Counted from the first letter of the stretch, positions 25,684-36,396 are shown. The stretch is 64,000 nucleotides of DNA from Bacillus sp. es.036 (GCF_002563635.1 NZ_PDIZ01000001.1:2108001-2172000), one strand, 5' to 3'. Notes: generated by a model not told the origin, from the letters alone. Numbers and translations are program-made.

Positions 25684-25709
25684 GCTCAATTACGCATCAA
25701 AGAATAATA

Positions 25710-25743
25710 AAAGCCGCTTCCTATTATTTAAGGAATCGGCTTT
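25710..25743 (+). terminator. Terminator after the MotA/MotB-like pair
   Basis: AAAGCCG and CGGCTTT, with inner TTCCT/AGGAA pairs, form the stem around ATTATTTA. Confidence 0.8.
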
Positions 25744-25767
25744 ACATTGTTGTATTTCATCTATTAG

Positions 25768-25998
25768 TTAAGAATTCATGTTTTGCTCATTTATTTTTTT
25801 CTGTATGGCGATAGCGCGAGAATAAAAGAAAATCGCAATCCCAACTAGTAAAAATCCTCCACCAGTCAGTATAAGGGCAGCGCCATCCGTCTTTCCTTGA
25901 ACCGGGAGAAAAGAACCAATATATAAGAAAACACTAAGACTAAGCAATACAAACGCAAATCGCTTATAGTCTGTCATTTTGTCTTGAAGTTGCTTCAT
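25768..25998 (-). CDS. yrhC: YrhC-family membrane protein
   Basis: A 76-residue protein with two membrane helices (FAFVLLSLSVFLYIGSFL and AALILTGGGFLLVGIAIFF) and charged ends. It matches YrhC, which in B. subtilis lies next to the mccAB genes. ATG 25998 is six bases from GAGGTG. Role unknown. Confidence 0.8.
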   Translation of the reverse strand: MKQLQDKMTDYKRFAFVLLSLSVFLYIGSFLPVQGKTDGAALILTGGGFLLVGIAIFFYSRAIAIQKKINEQNMNS

Positions 25999-26073
25999 AG
26001 TGCTCACCTCTCTCGGCTTTTATTCTATCATAAAAAACCAAGGTACTAGAGATGTAACTCTTTCCAGTCGTCT

Positions 26074-26110
26074 ATAAGCCCTTACCCGGTGAATCGGATA
26101 AGGGCTTTCT
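26074..26110. terminator. Hairpin between mccB and yrhC
   Basis: AAGCCCTTA (26076-26084) pairs with TAAGGGCTT (26099-26107). The T-rich side is on the forward strand; in the direction of mccB it lacks a T-run, so termination there may be partial. Confidence 0.55.
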
Positions 26111-26113
26111 ACT

Positions 26114-27250
<1,137 letters not shown>

Positions 27251-28174
27251 TTAAATGCCTCCCTCATAAATCTTCTTACTTAAGTATCGTTCACTACTAT
27301 CTGGAAAGATCGTAGCAATATTCGTTCCTGGACGGGCTTGCTGTGCTTCAATAAGAGCAGCTTCAAGGGCCGCTCCTGAAGAACTACCTACTAAAAGACC
27401 TTCTTTTTCAGCAAGCTCTCTTACACGTTTGAAAGCAACGTCATCTGTCACAGTGTGAATACTGTCAAAGTAAGCGTCATCCATGTAATCTGGTAAAAAT
27501 TCCATACCGATTCCCTCTGTTTTATGAGGCCCAGACTCTCCACCGTTTAAAATAGATCCTTCAGGTTCAACAATGACCGTTTTCACATTCGGATTCTGCT
27601 CCTTTAAATAGCGAGCTGTCCCCATGAACGTTCCACCCGTTCCTGCACCAGCTACGAAAACGTTAAGCTCCCCGTCAAGCTGCCTCCACAGTTCTGGGCC
27701 GAGCGTTTTATAATAAGTGAGAGGGTTAGCTGGGTTTCCGAACTGACGAGGCATATATGAATTGGGAATTTCCTTAATAAGTTCCTCAGCTCGGGCAATT
27801 GCACCCTTCATTCCTTGTTCAGTAGGGGTATTCACGATTTTGGCACCTAGTGCTCGCATTAAATCTTGTTTCTCTATGCTAAACTTCTCAGGGACCACAA
27901 ACATGACAGTATACCCACGATTGACAGCTGCAAGAGCGAGGCCAATGCCTGTATTTCCTGCAGTAGGTTCGATAAATGTTCCACCCGGAGCTATTCGATT
28001 TTGCTCAATGGCTTCCTGAAGTAACTCCTGTCCGAGTCGATCTTTAATACTACCTCCAGGATTATAGAACTCAAGCTTAGCGAAAAGGCGAACGCCCTTC
28101 GGTATATCAAAATGATGAAGCTCGATGACCGGAGTTCGGCCGACGAGCTCATGAATGTTATGAAAGATTTCCAT
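27251..28174 (-). CDS. mccA: MccA, O-acetylserine-dependent cystathionine beta-synthase
   Basis: A 307-residue PLP enzyme of the cysteine synthase family with the lysine in NPGGSIKDRLG near 38-48, the TAGNTGIGLA loop, and GAGTGGTFMGTARYL. MccA joins homocysteine and O-acetylserine to cystathionine. Identification over CysK rests on the genomic place between luxS and mccB, matching the B. subtilis yrhA-yrhB pair. Confidence 0.92.
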   Translation of the reverse strand: MEIFHNIHELVGRTPVIELHHFDIPKGVRLFAKLEFYNPGGSIKDRLGQELLQEAIEQNRIAPGGTFIEPTAGNTGIGLALAAVNRGYTVMFVVPEKFSIEKQDLMRALGAKIVNTPTEQGMKGAIARAEELIKEIPNSYMPRQFGNPANPLTYYKTLGPELWRQLDGELNVFVAGAGTGGTFMGTARYLKEQNPNVKTVIVEPEGSILNGGESGPHKTEGIGMEFLPDYMDDAYFDSIHTVTDDVAFKRVRELAEKEGLLVGSSSGAALEAALIEAQQARPGTNIATIFPDSSERYLSKKIYEGGI

Positions 28175-28189
28175 AGTGTGAAACCCTTT

Positions 28190-28657
28190 CTATTCAGCAA
28201 ACACAATATGCCATTCGTCACGGTGTGTCAGCATTTCGTCTGCAATTTCTTTAGCTCCTTCTAAGCTGTGGTTAGCAGCCCATCCACACTGAACTTCATT
28301 GCATGCTGGTACTTCATCAGCATTAAGCACATCCTGTAATGTTTTCTCGAGAACTTCTAAGATCTCATCATAATTAGAGTGATTCAGAACCGCTAGATAA
28401 AATCCTGTTTGACAACCCATTGGCCCAATATCAACAACATTATCCATATGGTTACGAATATTTTCAGCCATTAAGTGTTCAATGGAATGGAGCCCTGCCA
28501 TTTCCATATGTTCTTTATTTGGTTGCTTAAATCGAATATCGTATTTGTAAATTTCATCACCGTTTGGCCCTTTTGTTACACCTACAAGACGAACATATGG
28601 GGCTGCTACTTTTGTATGATCAAGATTGAAACTTTCTACATTCATTTTTTTAGCCAT
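28190..28657 (-). CDS. luxS: LuxS, S-ribosylhomocysteine lyase
   Basis: LuxS splits S-ribosylhomocysteine into homocysteine and the autoinducer-2 precursor DPD. The 155-residue protein has the metal site LHSIEH (HxxEH) and MGCQTGFYL, plus a cysteine in VQCGW as the third ligand region. It overlaps mtnN by 8 bases and is followed by mccA after 15. Its place inside the operon differs from B. subtilis, where luxS stands alone. Confidence 0.96.
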   Translation of the reverse strand: MAKKMNVESFNLDHTKVAAPYVRLVGVTKGPNGDEIYKYDIRFKQPNKEHMEMAGLHSIEHLMAENIRNHMDNVVDIGPMGCQTGFYLAVLNHSNYDEILEVLEKTLQDVLNADEVPACNEVQCGWAANHSLEGAKEIADEMLTHRDEWHIVFAE

Positions 28658-29354
28658 TCTTCTTCAACTCCTCCACTAGATTTAAAATTAAGTTTGCTGA
28701 ATTAATTGAAGCTGTTTCTAGAAATTGATCGAAAGAAATATTTGATTCTTTCCCAGCAATATCAGAAAGCGAGCGGATAATGACAAAAGGTGTACCAAAT
28801 TGATAGCAAACTTGTGCAATCGCTCCAGCTTCCATCTCTGCAGCGTCGAGATTGGATAGTTTTGATCTAACGTATTCCACTCTATCTGCGTCATTCATAA
28901 ATGAATCGCCTGTTGCGATCATCCCTTTCACTACCTGGTGCTCCGTTACTTTCTCTGCGCTTCTTTCAGCCGCTTCAACAAGCATGCTATTTGGTTCATA
29001 AAGCGCCGGCATTTGAGGAACCTGGCCATATTCGTAACCGAAAATGGTAGCATCCACATCATGGTAGCGAACTTCGGAAGAAATCACGATGTCGCCTACT
29101 TTTAGTTCAGGATTAAATCCACCTGCAGAACCTGTATTTAGAATATAATCTGGTTTAAATAGTTGATTCATTAATGTCGTACCGATAGCCGCATTCACCT
29201 TACCAATGCCTGATTTTAAGAGAACGACCTCCTGGCCATCAATGCTTCCTGTAGTGAACTCAGATCCTGCAATCACCTGTTCTTCTCTGTGATCAAGACG
29301 GTCACGTAAAATTCTTACTTCTTCTTCCATTGCTCCAATAATACCGATCTTCAT
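28650..29354 (-). CDS. mtnN: MtnN, MTA/SAH nucleosidase
   Basis: MtnN removes adenine from methylthioadenosine and S-adenosylhomocysteine; it supplies S-ribosylhomocysteine to LuxS. The 234-residue protein starts [16 protein letters not shown], with the catalytic Glu in that segment, and has NTGSAGGF and [10 protein letters not shown], all family marks, plus SDIAGKES near the end. Translationally coupled to luxS. Confidence 0.96.
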   Translation of the reverse strand: MKIGIIGAMEEEVRILRDRLDHREEQVIAGSEFTTGSIDGQEVVLLKSGIGKVNAAIGTTLMNQLFKPDYILNTGSAGGFNPELKVGDIVISSEVRYHDVDATIFGYEYGQVPQMPALYEPNSMLVEAAERSAEKVTEHQVVKGMIATGDSFMNDADRVEYVRSKLSNLDAAEMEAGAIAQVCYQFGTPFVIIRSLSDIAGKESNISFDQFLETASINSANLILNLVEELKKNG

Positions 29355-29373
29355 GATGTACTCCTTTACCTGT

Positions 29374-30021
29374 TCAATTTTTAACGGCTTCCATCAGCCA
29401 AACAAAATCATTTAGCTGAGTAAACACAACTCGAAATCCATGTTGTTGGAAAAGTTCCTCTAATACTGGAATGGTTGTATAATATTCCGTTTGCAAGTCC
29501 TGTAGCAAATTGTAATATCCCTTTGCTTTCACTTTCTCATGCATCTTTATTCTAGCATTCTCATCTTTGAATGCTGTATCCGCAAATACAATTTTATCAT
29601 TTTGCCCCAGTAGTTGGCTATATTTGTGAATAGCGGTCTTTTTTTCTTCATCAGTGAGGTGGTGAAATGCATAGGTACTCACGATTGTTTGTACAGGTTT
29701 GGTCGGAGTTGGGAAAACCATAAAGTCCCCATCATAAAACGTGACATCTGGTAACCTTTCACTTGCCTTTTCTCTCATCGCTTTTGACGGTTCTACCCCA
29801 GTTACTTCCAGTCCTTTATTGAGTAAAATAGAAGTTAGATTCCCTGTTCCAACACCAAATTCTAAAACGTGTCCTGAGGAAGCTTGAGCGACTGAAGATA
29901 AGATTCCATCGTAGCCTTTAAAAACGTCCCGATACTCTTCATCCTGTCCAGACACTGTTGTATCGTAAGAGTCTGCCCAACGCTCAAATAAATCAATAAA
30001 CTCTCTTCCCATTACTGTCAC
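29374..30021 (-). CDS. yrrT: YrrT, SAM-dependent methyltransferase
   Basis: A 215-residue class I methyltransferase with [13 protein letters not shown] near 49-61 and [13 protein letters not shown]. It matches B. subtilis YrrT, first gene of the CymR-regulated yrrT-mtnN-mccA-mccB operon. Its target is unknown. The start may be GTG 30021 or ATG 30012 (MGREFIDLF), the latter matching the family N-terminus. Confidence 0.88.
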   Translation of the reverse strand: MTVMGREFIDLFERWADSYDTTVSGQDEEYRDVFKGYDGILSSVAQASSGHVLEFGVGTGNLTSILLNKGLEVTGVEPSKAMREKASERLPDVTFYDGDFMVFPTPTKPVQTIVSTYAFHHLTDEEKKTAIHKYSQLLGQNDKIVFADTAFKDENARIKMHEKVKAKGYYNLLQDLQTEYYTTIPVLEELFQQHGFRVVFTQLNDFVWLMEAVKN

Positions 30022-30039
30022 ATCGCTTTCCGAAATTTA

Positions 30040-30062
30040 ATTCATACTATTAAGGTATGAAT
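30040..30062 (-). promoter_or_regulatory. Inverted repeat in the yrrT promoter region
   Basis: ATTCATAC (30040-30047) and GTATGAAT (30055-30062) are 8-base arms with a 7-base spacer, 18 bases before yrrT. It is a candidate operator. CymR is the expected regulator of this operon, but the site does not clearly match the CymR consensus I remember. Confidence 0.4.
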
Positions 30063-30172
30063 AATATGCATTATGGTTCTAACTTATCATATTCTTTTTT
30101 GAATATCAATTTGTATGATTTAAAAAAAATGTGTAGACTGATAGATGGTCGCATTTTAAGGAGGAGCAACAA

Positions 30173-30379
30173 ATGAGTTTTTCGCTCGAACGGATAGACG
30201 ATAAAGTAGAATTTTTCGAAGGATTTTCACTAGAAGAGATCGAGAAAAAAATACAAGTTCAGATCGATAACAACAGGGCCCTGCTGCTTCAGGTTCATTC
30301 TGTTCAGCATCACGCCATCACCCATGAGAAAACAGGCAGACCTTACTATTCTGCTGTCGTTCATTTTAAAGCCAAATAA
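30173..30379 (+). CDS. yrzA: YrzA-family (DUF2536) small protein
   Basis: A 68-residue protein starting MSFSLERIDDKVEFFE and ending YYSAVVHFKAK, very like B. subtilis YrzA. A predicted alpha/beta fold without membrane segment; no known function. TAAGGAGGAGCAACAA before the ATG is strong. It stands alone between the yrrT operon and yrrS, its usual place. Confidence 0.88.
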   Translation: MSFSLERIDDKVEFFEGFSLEEIEKKIQVQIDNNRALLLQVHSVQHHAITHEKTGRPYYSAVVHFKAK

Positions 30380-30408
30380 AAAAGCAGGAGCATTCGCTCC
30401 TGCTTTTT
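30379..30408. terminator. Bidirectional terminator, yrzA / yrrS
   Basis: Two 13-base arms (AAAAAGCAGGAGC and its complement) with the loop ATTC lie between convergent genes. Confidence 0.92.
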
Positions 30409-30412
30409 GTTG

Positions 30413-31099
30413 CTATTCTGGTTTAACACTAACTGGTTTCCAACCTTTTCCATCAATCCACTCAAGTTCGATGGAGTAAACCTGGTTTCCTGATGATCCT
30501 GCTTTACTTACACGCGCATATGACTGTTGAGGTCCGCCATTGCCCCCTATTTTCCAGATCGTCATTTCATCTGCAGAAATTCCCATAACAGATTCAACAG
30601 CTTTTAACTTTTCATTCCAATCAGTGGAACCAAGCTCATAACTCGATCTATGTGGACCTGTTTGCGATGTTCCTACAGGCTCCCAAGGTCCTTCAAGGTT
30701 TGGTTCACCCGGCTTCTGGTCTGCTTCTTCTTCTTTTTCTTGATCTTCTTGATCTTGACCTTCTTTGTCTTCATCATCTTGATCTTTCTCTTCGTTAGCA
30801 CTTTCTTCTTTCGTACTATCTTTATCAGTGGCGCTATCCGACTCTGAATCACTAGCCTCTGAATCTTCAGCCTCATCAGAAGTAACGGCATCGTCACTGC
30901 TACTATTCGATTTTTCATCCGAATTTGTTTGTGCGGTTTTCTGTTCTTCACTTGCGGTTTGCTGAGAGTCATCACCAGAAAAGACTATATTGGCAACAAG
31001 TACAAGTATCACTGCGAGAACAATTCCAATTAAACTGTTTAATACGATATTTTGTTTTCTCTTTGAATGACGGTCCCCATATCGTGATCTCAAACCCAT
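30413..31099 (-). CDS. yrrS: YrrS, membrane-anchored protein with acidic linker (DUF1510)
   Basis: The 228-residue protein has a basic cytoplasmic head, a single membrane helix (about 19-41), an extremely acidic, Ser/Asp/Glu-rich linker (about 45-130) and a folded C-terminal DUF1510 domain (YELGSTDWNEKLKAVES onward). The acidic linker lies outside the membrane. In B. subtilis yrrS is next to pbpI, pointing to a cell-wall role; that is inference. The start has GAGGAGTGG. Confidence 0.88.
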   Translation of the reverse strand: MGLRSRYGDRHSKRKQNIVLNSLIGIVLAVILVLVANIVFSGDDSQQTASEEQKTAQTNSDEKSNSSSDDAVTSDEAEDSEASDSESDSATDKDSTKEESANEEKDQDDEDKEGQDQEDQEKEEEADQKPGEPNLEGPWEPVGTSQTGPHRSSYELGSTDWNEKLKAVESVMGISADEMTIWKIGGNGGPQQSYARVSKAGSSGNQVYSIELEWIDGKGWKPVSVKPE

Positions 31100-31176
31100 C
31101 CACTCCTCTATTTAGCTGTTGTTCTTATTTTACCATCTCTAAATGATTCGTAGAAGGCTTGACTTTTGTATCGTTT

Positions 31177-32901
31177 TTATCTCTCATTTTGGTATAAATC
31201 CTTAACGATGGTTGCAAATGCTTCATAAGCTCGATATTGCTTTTCTTTTCGTTCAAAATCCACAACCACTAAAGCATATTGTGGAGAATCATAAGGAAAA
31301 TAACCTGCAAACCATTGATGATCAAAGGAGACGTCTTCGCCAAGCTCTGCGGTACCTGACTTTCCTGCTACTTGTATCGGTAGATCGTTTAAATAAGCAT
31401 TCCCCGTGCCACTTACTACCACTTCTCGCAATGATTTTTGAAGAGACTTGATTACATTTTTCGAAAGGTTTTCATCATGGCTTATTTCTTTGAAGCTAAG
31501 AAAAGTCGTTCCATTTCGATATAGAACATCACTAACGACTTTCACATCTTTCGCTTCCCCACCCCTCCCAATTGTCGCCATCATATTACCAATTGCTAGG
31601 GGACTTAATTTCACATTTAATTGACCAATGGCTGTTTGGTCGATTGCTTTACGTATCCTCTTATCTTTTTCATCTTTAAAAAAGATCGGGCTAGACTCGT
31701 CAGGAAACTGCTTAAAATTTTCATAATGATAAAGCTTATCTTCCCATCCAACCGTTGTTCCTACTCCAAGTTTCTCTGCGGTTTTCTCAATGACATCTGG
31801 ATCAGTCTTAATAAGCTCTTCAGCAAGTTGTGTGAAGGTCGCATTACAGCTTTGGGCAAAACTATCTTTAAGGCTAAGCATCCCTAGCGTACGATTACCA
31901 ATGCCATCACGGTACAAATTTTGATCGCAGTCAAAAAGACGTGTATCTTTAACCTCATTTTCATATGCTGCTGCAAGAATAATTGTTTTAAATACAGACC
32001 CTGGGAAGTACCCTTTCACCATTTGATTCATAGCCCCTTTCCCTAAGGGGTCTTCTGAACCGAATAATGGACGACTAACCATGCCGATTACGTTATTAGA
32101 GTCGATATCTATGAGAACCGCACCACCATTCGTAATACCTGAGTCATCGATCGCCTCCTCTAAATTCTTCTGAATTTTTGTATCTAAAGTGGTCTTCACT
32201 TGGAGAGGATAAAATGAATCCGTACTAGAGAAATACTTCACATCAAGTCCAAGAAGAGGGTTCCCCTGACGATCAGCATGATAAAGGAGCGTTGTATCAC
32301 CTTCAGATAACAAAAAAGGGTCAAATGCAAGCTGAAGCCCCGATATTCCTAATTTTGTTTCTTCATCAATGGATCCTTCAGCCCATTTCTCTGGATATTT
32401 TGATTGAATTAATTCCGGATTAGGTCTCACAGCCCCAATAACATGAGTCGCCAATGGATTTTTATTCACAGGCTTATGGACGGCGTAGACCCCAGGAATA
32501 CTTTGTTCATTTATCTCTTTCATTTGATCAATCGTTAACGATTTGTCAAAAGTAAATGGTTGTAACTGTCCCTCAAATGAGCGTTCAAGACTCTCAGGAG
32601 TGACATTTATAATTTGGGCTACCTCCTCAAGTGGCCATTCCCTCTCTTTAAGAAAGGGAAATAAAACGAGAGAAGGAATTGATTCACTCATCGGAATCCC
32701 ATTTCGATCAAGTATCGTTCCTCTACCTTCATCTAGCACATAGGACTGTGTACGTTGATTGATGCTTGCTTCGATTAAATTGATATGATGTTTTGAGTAA
32801 GACTCCGTTTCAACTAATTGAAGTTGGATCAAACGTCCGATTAACAAAAACATCCCACATACAAGGAGGAGACCAATCCCAATCATCCTTCTCCTTATCA
32901 T
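31177..32901 (-). CDS. pbpI: PbpI, class B penicillin-binding protein
   Basis: The 574-residue protein has an N-terminal membrane anchor (about 6-24), a class B dimerisation domain, and a transpeptidase domain with SVFK (SxxK, in YFPGSVFKTII), SCN (SxN) and KSGTAELG (KTG-type box). It cross-links peptidoglycan outside the membrane. In B. subtilis PbpI is made late, in sporulation. ATG 32901 lies six bases from GAGGTG; a GTG at 32910 is too close. Confidence 0.92.
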   Translation of the reverse strand: MIRRRMIGIGLLLVCGMFLLIGRLIQLQLVETESYSKHHINLIEASINQRTQSYVLDEGRGTILDRNGIPMSESIPSLVLFPFLKEREWPLEEVAQIINVTPESLERSFEGQLQPFTFDKSLTIDQMKEINEQSIPGVYAVHKPVNKNPLATHVIGAVRPNPELIQSKYPEKWAEGSIDEETKLGISGLQLAFDPFLLSEGDTTLLYHADRQGNPLLGLDVKYFSSTDSFYPLQVKTTLDTKIQKNLEEAIDDSGITNGGAVLIDIDSNNVIGMVSRPLFGSEDPLGKGAMNQMVKGYFPGSVFKTIILAAAYENEVKDTRLFDCDQNLYRDGIGNRTLGMLSLKDSFAQSCNATFTQLAEELIKTDPDVIEKTAEKLGVGTTVGWEDKLYHYENFKQFPDESSPIFFKDEKDKRIRKAIDQTAIGQLNVKLSPLAIGNMMATIGRGGEAKDVKVVSDVLYRNGTTFLSFKEISHDENLSKNVIKSLQKSLREVVVSGTGNAYLNDLPIQVAGKSGTAELGEDVSFDHQWFAGYFPYDSPQYALVVVDFERKEKQYRAYEAFATIVKDLYQNER

Positions 32902-33004
32902 CTCTCTCACCTCTGTAAGAGTTTCGACGGATGTTCTCTATTTCAAACCTCCTACGGTCATTTGCCAGTGTACAGGAGCTTAATGAGAAGTATTTCATGC
33001 ATAA

Positions 33005-33036
33005 GAAAAAGACAACCTTTATGGCTGCCTTTTTTT
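33005..33036 (-). terminator. Terminator after greA
   Basis: On the reverse strand GGCAGCC pairs with GGTTGTC (two G-U pairs), loop ATAAA, followed by T-run. Confidence 0.75.
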
Positions 33037-33046
33037 AGTCTTTTAA

Positions 33047-33523
33047 TTAGATTACTTCTAAAATTTCCACACGGATTTCTCCGCCTGGAGTTTGTACGTT
33101 TACTTTTTCTCCAATTTGACGACCTAGAAGACTTTTGGCCATTGGGGAATCATTTGAAATCTTTCCTTCAAAAGGATCGGCTTCTGCACTACCTACGATA
33201 AAGTATTCTTCTTCATCACCGTCTGGAATTTCAACGAATTTAACACGCTTACCTATTGATACAACATTAGATGAGCTATTGTCTTCTTCAATAATTTCAG
33301 CGTTACGAATCATATTTTCAACTGTTTGAATACGTGCTTCTACAAACGCTTGCTCATCTTTTGCAGCGTCATACTCAGAGTTCTCAGAAAGATCTCCAAA
33401 ACTACGTGCTATTTTAATACGTTCCACAACTTCTTTTCTTTTCTCAGTTTTTAGAAGGTCAAGCTCCTTCTCAAGCTTTTCTTTACCATCTTGCGTCATA
33501 TAATACTTTTTATCCTCTGCCAT
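33047..33523 (-). CDS. greA: GreA, transcript cleavage factor
   Basis: GreA frees backtracked RNA polymerase by stimulating transcript cleavage. The 158-residue protein has the N-terminal coiled coil with the acidic tip in [17 protein letters not shown] and the C-terminal FKBP-like domain ([13 protein letters not shown]). ATG 33523 follows AAGGAGTGAATGAA; the frame reaches further upstream without support. Confidence 0.97.
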   Translation of the reverse strand: MAEDKKYYMTQDGKEKLEKELDLLKTEKRKEVVERIKIARSFGDLSENSEYDAAKDEQAFVEARIQTVENMIRNAEIIEEDNSSSNVVSIGKRVKFVEIPDGDEEEYFIVGSAEADPFEGKISNDSPMAKSLLGRQIGEKVNVQTPGGEIRVEILEVI

Positions 33524-33605
33524 TTCATTCACTCCTTCATCAATTAAGGGCATCAATCGTAATAAACTGTATGAAAAAAAGAGGTAAATATACCTCATTT
33601 AATCG

Positions 33606-34241
33606 TTATAGCATAGCTTTTTCTTCAAGTATCGTATGAATTTTCGTAACCATAAGGTCAATCGCAACTCGGTTTTGACCGCCTTCAGGTACAATAATAT
33701 CTGCATAACGCTTTGTCGGTTCAATAAATTGAAGGTGCATCGGACGAACCACTGAGGTATACTGCTCAACTACTGAATCAAGCGTTCTCCCTCTGTCACG
33801 TATATCGCGAACCATTCTTCTTAAGATGCGAAGGTCAGCATCAGTATCAACAAAAAGCTTAATATCCATTAGATCACGAAGACGTTCATCTTCAAGAATT
33901 AGGATACCTTCCAAAATAATGACATCTTTCGGTTCGACAGGAATAATTTTATCAGATCTTGTGTGAACTGTATAGTCATAGACTGGTTTTTGAATCGGTT
34001 TATATAACATTAACTCTTTAACATGTTCAATTAACAGATCGTTGTCAAATGCAAGTGGGTGGTCATAGTTTGTACCAAGTCGTTCAGGCATTGACTTTTC
34101 ACTCTGATCTTTGTAGTAAGAATCCTGTTCAATAACTAAGACGGACTGATCGGCAAACTGTTTAAAAATCTCTCGTGTTACAGTGGTTTTACCAGAGCCT
34201 GATCCTCCAGCAACACCAATTACTACGGGTCTATTAACCAT
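33606..34241 (-). CDS. udk: Udk, uridine kinase
   Basis: Udk phosphorylates uridine and cytidine for pyrimidine salvage. The 211-residue protein has the P-loop GGSGSGKTT near 11-19, the DYTVHTRS stretch and RDIRDRGRT, all typical. ATG 34241 follows AAGGGGAAGAATT and gives the B. subtilis length. Gene order trmR-udk-greA follows the B. subtilis block, except that yrrN and yrrO are missing. Confidence 0.96.
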   Translation of the reverse strand: MVNRPVVIGVAGGSGSGKTTVTREIFKQFADQSVLVIEQDSYYKDQSEKSMPERLGTNYDHPLAFDNDLLIEHVKELMLYKPIQKPVYDYTVHTRSDKIIPVEPKDVIILEGILILEDERLRDLMDIKLFVDTDADLRILRRMVRDIRDRGRTLDSVVEQYTSVVRPMHLQFIEPTKRYADIIVPEGGQNRVAIDLMVTKIHTILEEKAML

Positions 34242-34301
34242 AATTCTTCCCCTTCTATTATAGAAAAACCGCCCGTACATTTGTACGTCGGCTTTCCTTC
34301 T

Positions 34302-34946
34302 TCATGAGTTTTTACGCTGACTAACAGCTAGACCATCTCCAATAGGATAAATCGTTGTATCTAACTCGGGATGGGAAATTAAAAATTCATTATAAAGACG
34401 GAGCTTTTTCACCATTGATTTAAAGCGCTTCTCCTCTATCTCATCTTCTGCAACCAGTCCTCTGAATAAAATATTATCAGAAAAGACGATGCCGCCTTCT
34501 TCTAATTCATTATAAAATTCATCAAAAAAGCGCTTATACTGACCTTTCGCCGCATCAATGAATAGAGCTTGATAAGGGCCGTATTGTTTGAGATCGTGAG
34601 CTAGATCAAATGCATCGCCAAATAGGACTGTAATTTGATCTGAATAGCCAGCTTTATCAATGTTTGCGATCGCTTCGTTATAACGAGTTTCGTCACGTTC
34701 TACAGTAAGTATGGCAGTATCCGGCAAACGCTCAGCCATACGAATGGCTGAATACCCAATAGCTGCACCAATTTCTAATATTCGTTTCGGTTTCAAGAAA
34801 GAAAGAAGTTGAAGCATAACATCGAGACTCGTTTGTTCCATAATAGGAACATGGTTTTCCTCTGCATATTCCTCAATTTCTTTAATTAAGCCTTCTCGAT
34901 TCGGCCGTAAAGATTCAAGATATTGTTCAACATGATCGGATATCAT
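34302..34946 (-). CDS. trmR: TrmR, tRNA 5-hydroxyuridine methyltransferase
   Basis: A 214-residue O-methyltransferase (AdoMet-MTase, COMT-like) with ILEIGAAIGYSAIRMA, LFIDAAKGQY and FSDNILFRG. It matches B. subtilis YrrM/TrmR, which methylates 5-hydroxyuridine at tRNA position 34 to 5-methoxyuridine. ATG 34946 follows AAGGAGGACCGATC. It sits between mltG and udk; the hydroxylation genes trhP1 and trhP2 that usually follow are not here. Confidence 0.88.
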   Translation of the reverse strand: MISDHVEQYLESLRPNREGLIKEIEEYAEENHVPIMEQTSLDVMLQLLSFLKPKRILEIGAAIGYSAIRMAERLPDTAILTVERDETRYNEAIANIDKAGYSDQITVLFGDAFDLAHDLKQYGPYQALFIDAAKGQYKRFFDEFYNELEEGGIVFSDNILFRGLVAEDEIEEKRFKSMVKKLRLYNEFLISHPELDTTIYPIGDGLAVSQRKNS

Positions 34947-34993
34947 GATCGGTCCTCCTTCATGTAACCCGAATAATTTTATCATAATCGAAA

Positions 34994-35023
34994 GGGGAAT
35001 GGTAGTCTTACTCGCCATTCCCC
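34994..35023 (-). terminator. Hairpin between mltG and trmR
   Basis: GGGGAATGG (34994-35002) pairs with CCATTCCCC (35015-35023), followed on the reverse strand by only TTTC. It may attenuate rather than fully stop transcription. Confidence 0.5.
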
Positions 35024-35032
35024 ATAAATTTC

Positions 35033-36187
35033 TTATTCTTCTTTCTCCTCTTCTTCTTTCTTCTTATAATACTCGTCCCATTCCTCTTTATACTTAGCTA
35101 CTTTTTTATTGTGTTCTTTATTTGTTTCTGAGAACAACGTCTCTCCACTTGGGCGAGCATAGAAATAGAGGGCATCTGTATCAGCAGGTTCAATCGCAGC
35201 TACTATAGATGATTCACCAGGGTTCGCGATTGGTCCTACGGGCAAACCTTTTTGTTTATACGTATTGTATGGCGATTTTAAATCAAGATCATCCTGTGTA
35301 ATTTCACCGGATTGTTCTCCTCTGGCATAAACAACGGTAGGATCCGTTTGTAAGATCATATCCTTATCCAGACGGTTATAAAACACTTTTGAAATCTTTG
35401 TTCGATCAGCATTGGCGGAGGCTTCTTCTTCAATGATCGATGCGAGCGTCATTAGTTCATGGATTGAGTCGTCCCGATCTTCTATTTCAGATCGATATTT
35501 ATTTAGCACACTGTCTGTTTTATCTAACATCTCTTTTACAACAGCTTCCACTGACGGTTCTTCTACAAAATCATAAGTAGCAGGGAATAGATAACCTTCG
35601 AGCGGATGACGTATATCATCATTTAGAATATCATCTGTTAAAAACCAATATTCATTAATTAGAGCCTCCATGTACTTATCATCATCTAACTGCTTCATCA
35701 CATCTTCTTTCTTTAAATCCAATTCTTTTGCGATACGGGCGGCTATGTCTTCTATCCAGATTCCTTCTGGTACAGGAATCGTAGCAACAGCCTCTTTCAT
35801 TACTTTTCCGCTTTTCATAATCGCAATAATTTCATCCATCGTCATCGATGGTGAAAGCTCATAATCTCCAGCCTGAAAGCCGCTTTCATTCTTATATTTT
35901 ACATAATAACGAAAAGCCGTCCCATCTTTGATAATTCCCTCTTGTTCTAAGGTTTCACCGATCGAAGAAGTTGAAGATCCAATTGGAATCGTAACAGCTG
36001 TTTTTGTGCTACTATTCGGATCCACTGGCTCAAGAATGTTTTTTATGTAGAAGTAACCACCTGTTATAACGGCAGCCACCGTTATGGTTAAAAGCAATAG
36101 AATGATAAAAACAATTTTTCTTACCGTATGATTTTCACTTTGGCGCTTCATAAGCTTCTCTTTGTACAAGTCTTTAAAATCAGACAA
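35033..36187 (-). CDS. mltG: MltG, endolytic murein transglycosylase
   Basis: MltG cuts growing glycan strands and is thought to set their length. The protein (about 384 residues) has a cytoplasmic head, a membrane helix (IVFIILLLLTITVAAVI) and a YceG domain with the catalytic Glu in LASIIEEEASANAD and the QTDPTVVYA and PYNTYKQKGLPVGPI stretches. The frame is open to 36529, but TTG 36187 has AAAGGGGG eight bases before it and gives a normal length. The C-terminus is very Glu/Lys-rich. Confidence 0.9.
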   Translation of the reverse strand: MSDFKDLYKEKLMKRQSENHTVRKIVFIILLLLTITVAAVITGGYFYIKNILEPVDPNSSTKTAVTIPIGSSTSSIGETLEQEGIIKDGTAFRYYVKYKNESGFQAGDYELSPSMTMDEIIAIMKSGKVMKEAVATIPVPEGIWIEDIAARIAKELDLKKEDVMKQLDDDKYMEALINEYWFLTDDILNDDIRHPLEGYLFPATYDFVEEPSVEAVVKEMLDKTDSVLNKYRSEIEDRDDSIHELMTLASIIEEEASANADRTKISKVFYNRLDKDMILQTDPTVVYARGEQSGEITQDDLDLKSPYNTYKQKGLPVGPIANPGESSIVAAIEPADTDALYFYARPSGETLFSETNKEHNKKVAKYKEEWDEYYKKKEEEEKEE

Positions 36188-36363
36188 CGCCGTGGCCCCC
36201 TTTCGTTCTTCACCTATTATACTACAAGTCGACATATTGTCAGCGTTATTGCTAACGTTCGCCATATTTACTCCAACATGTATTATACAAGTTAACGATA
36301 GAGGTTTGTAGTCATTTCCAAAATTCAGTAACGAAACGTTGTTATAATGATCAACTAAACATA

Positions 36364-36396
36364 AAAAAGCTACCGATGAACACATCGGTAGCTTTA
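36364..36396 (-). terminator. Terminator after yrzB
   Basis: AAAGCTACCGATG and its complement form a 13-bp perfect stem with loop AACA; T-run on the reverse strand. Confidence 0.88.

Noticed and set aside
30673-30975. Lys-rich 100-codon reverse frame
   Set aside because: It is a shifted frame of the acidic linker of yrrS.
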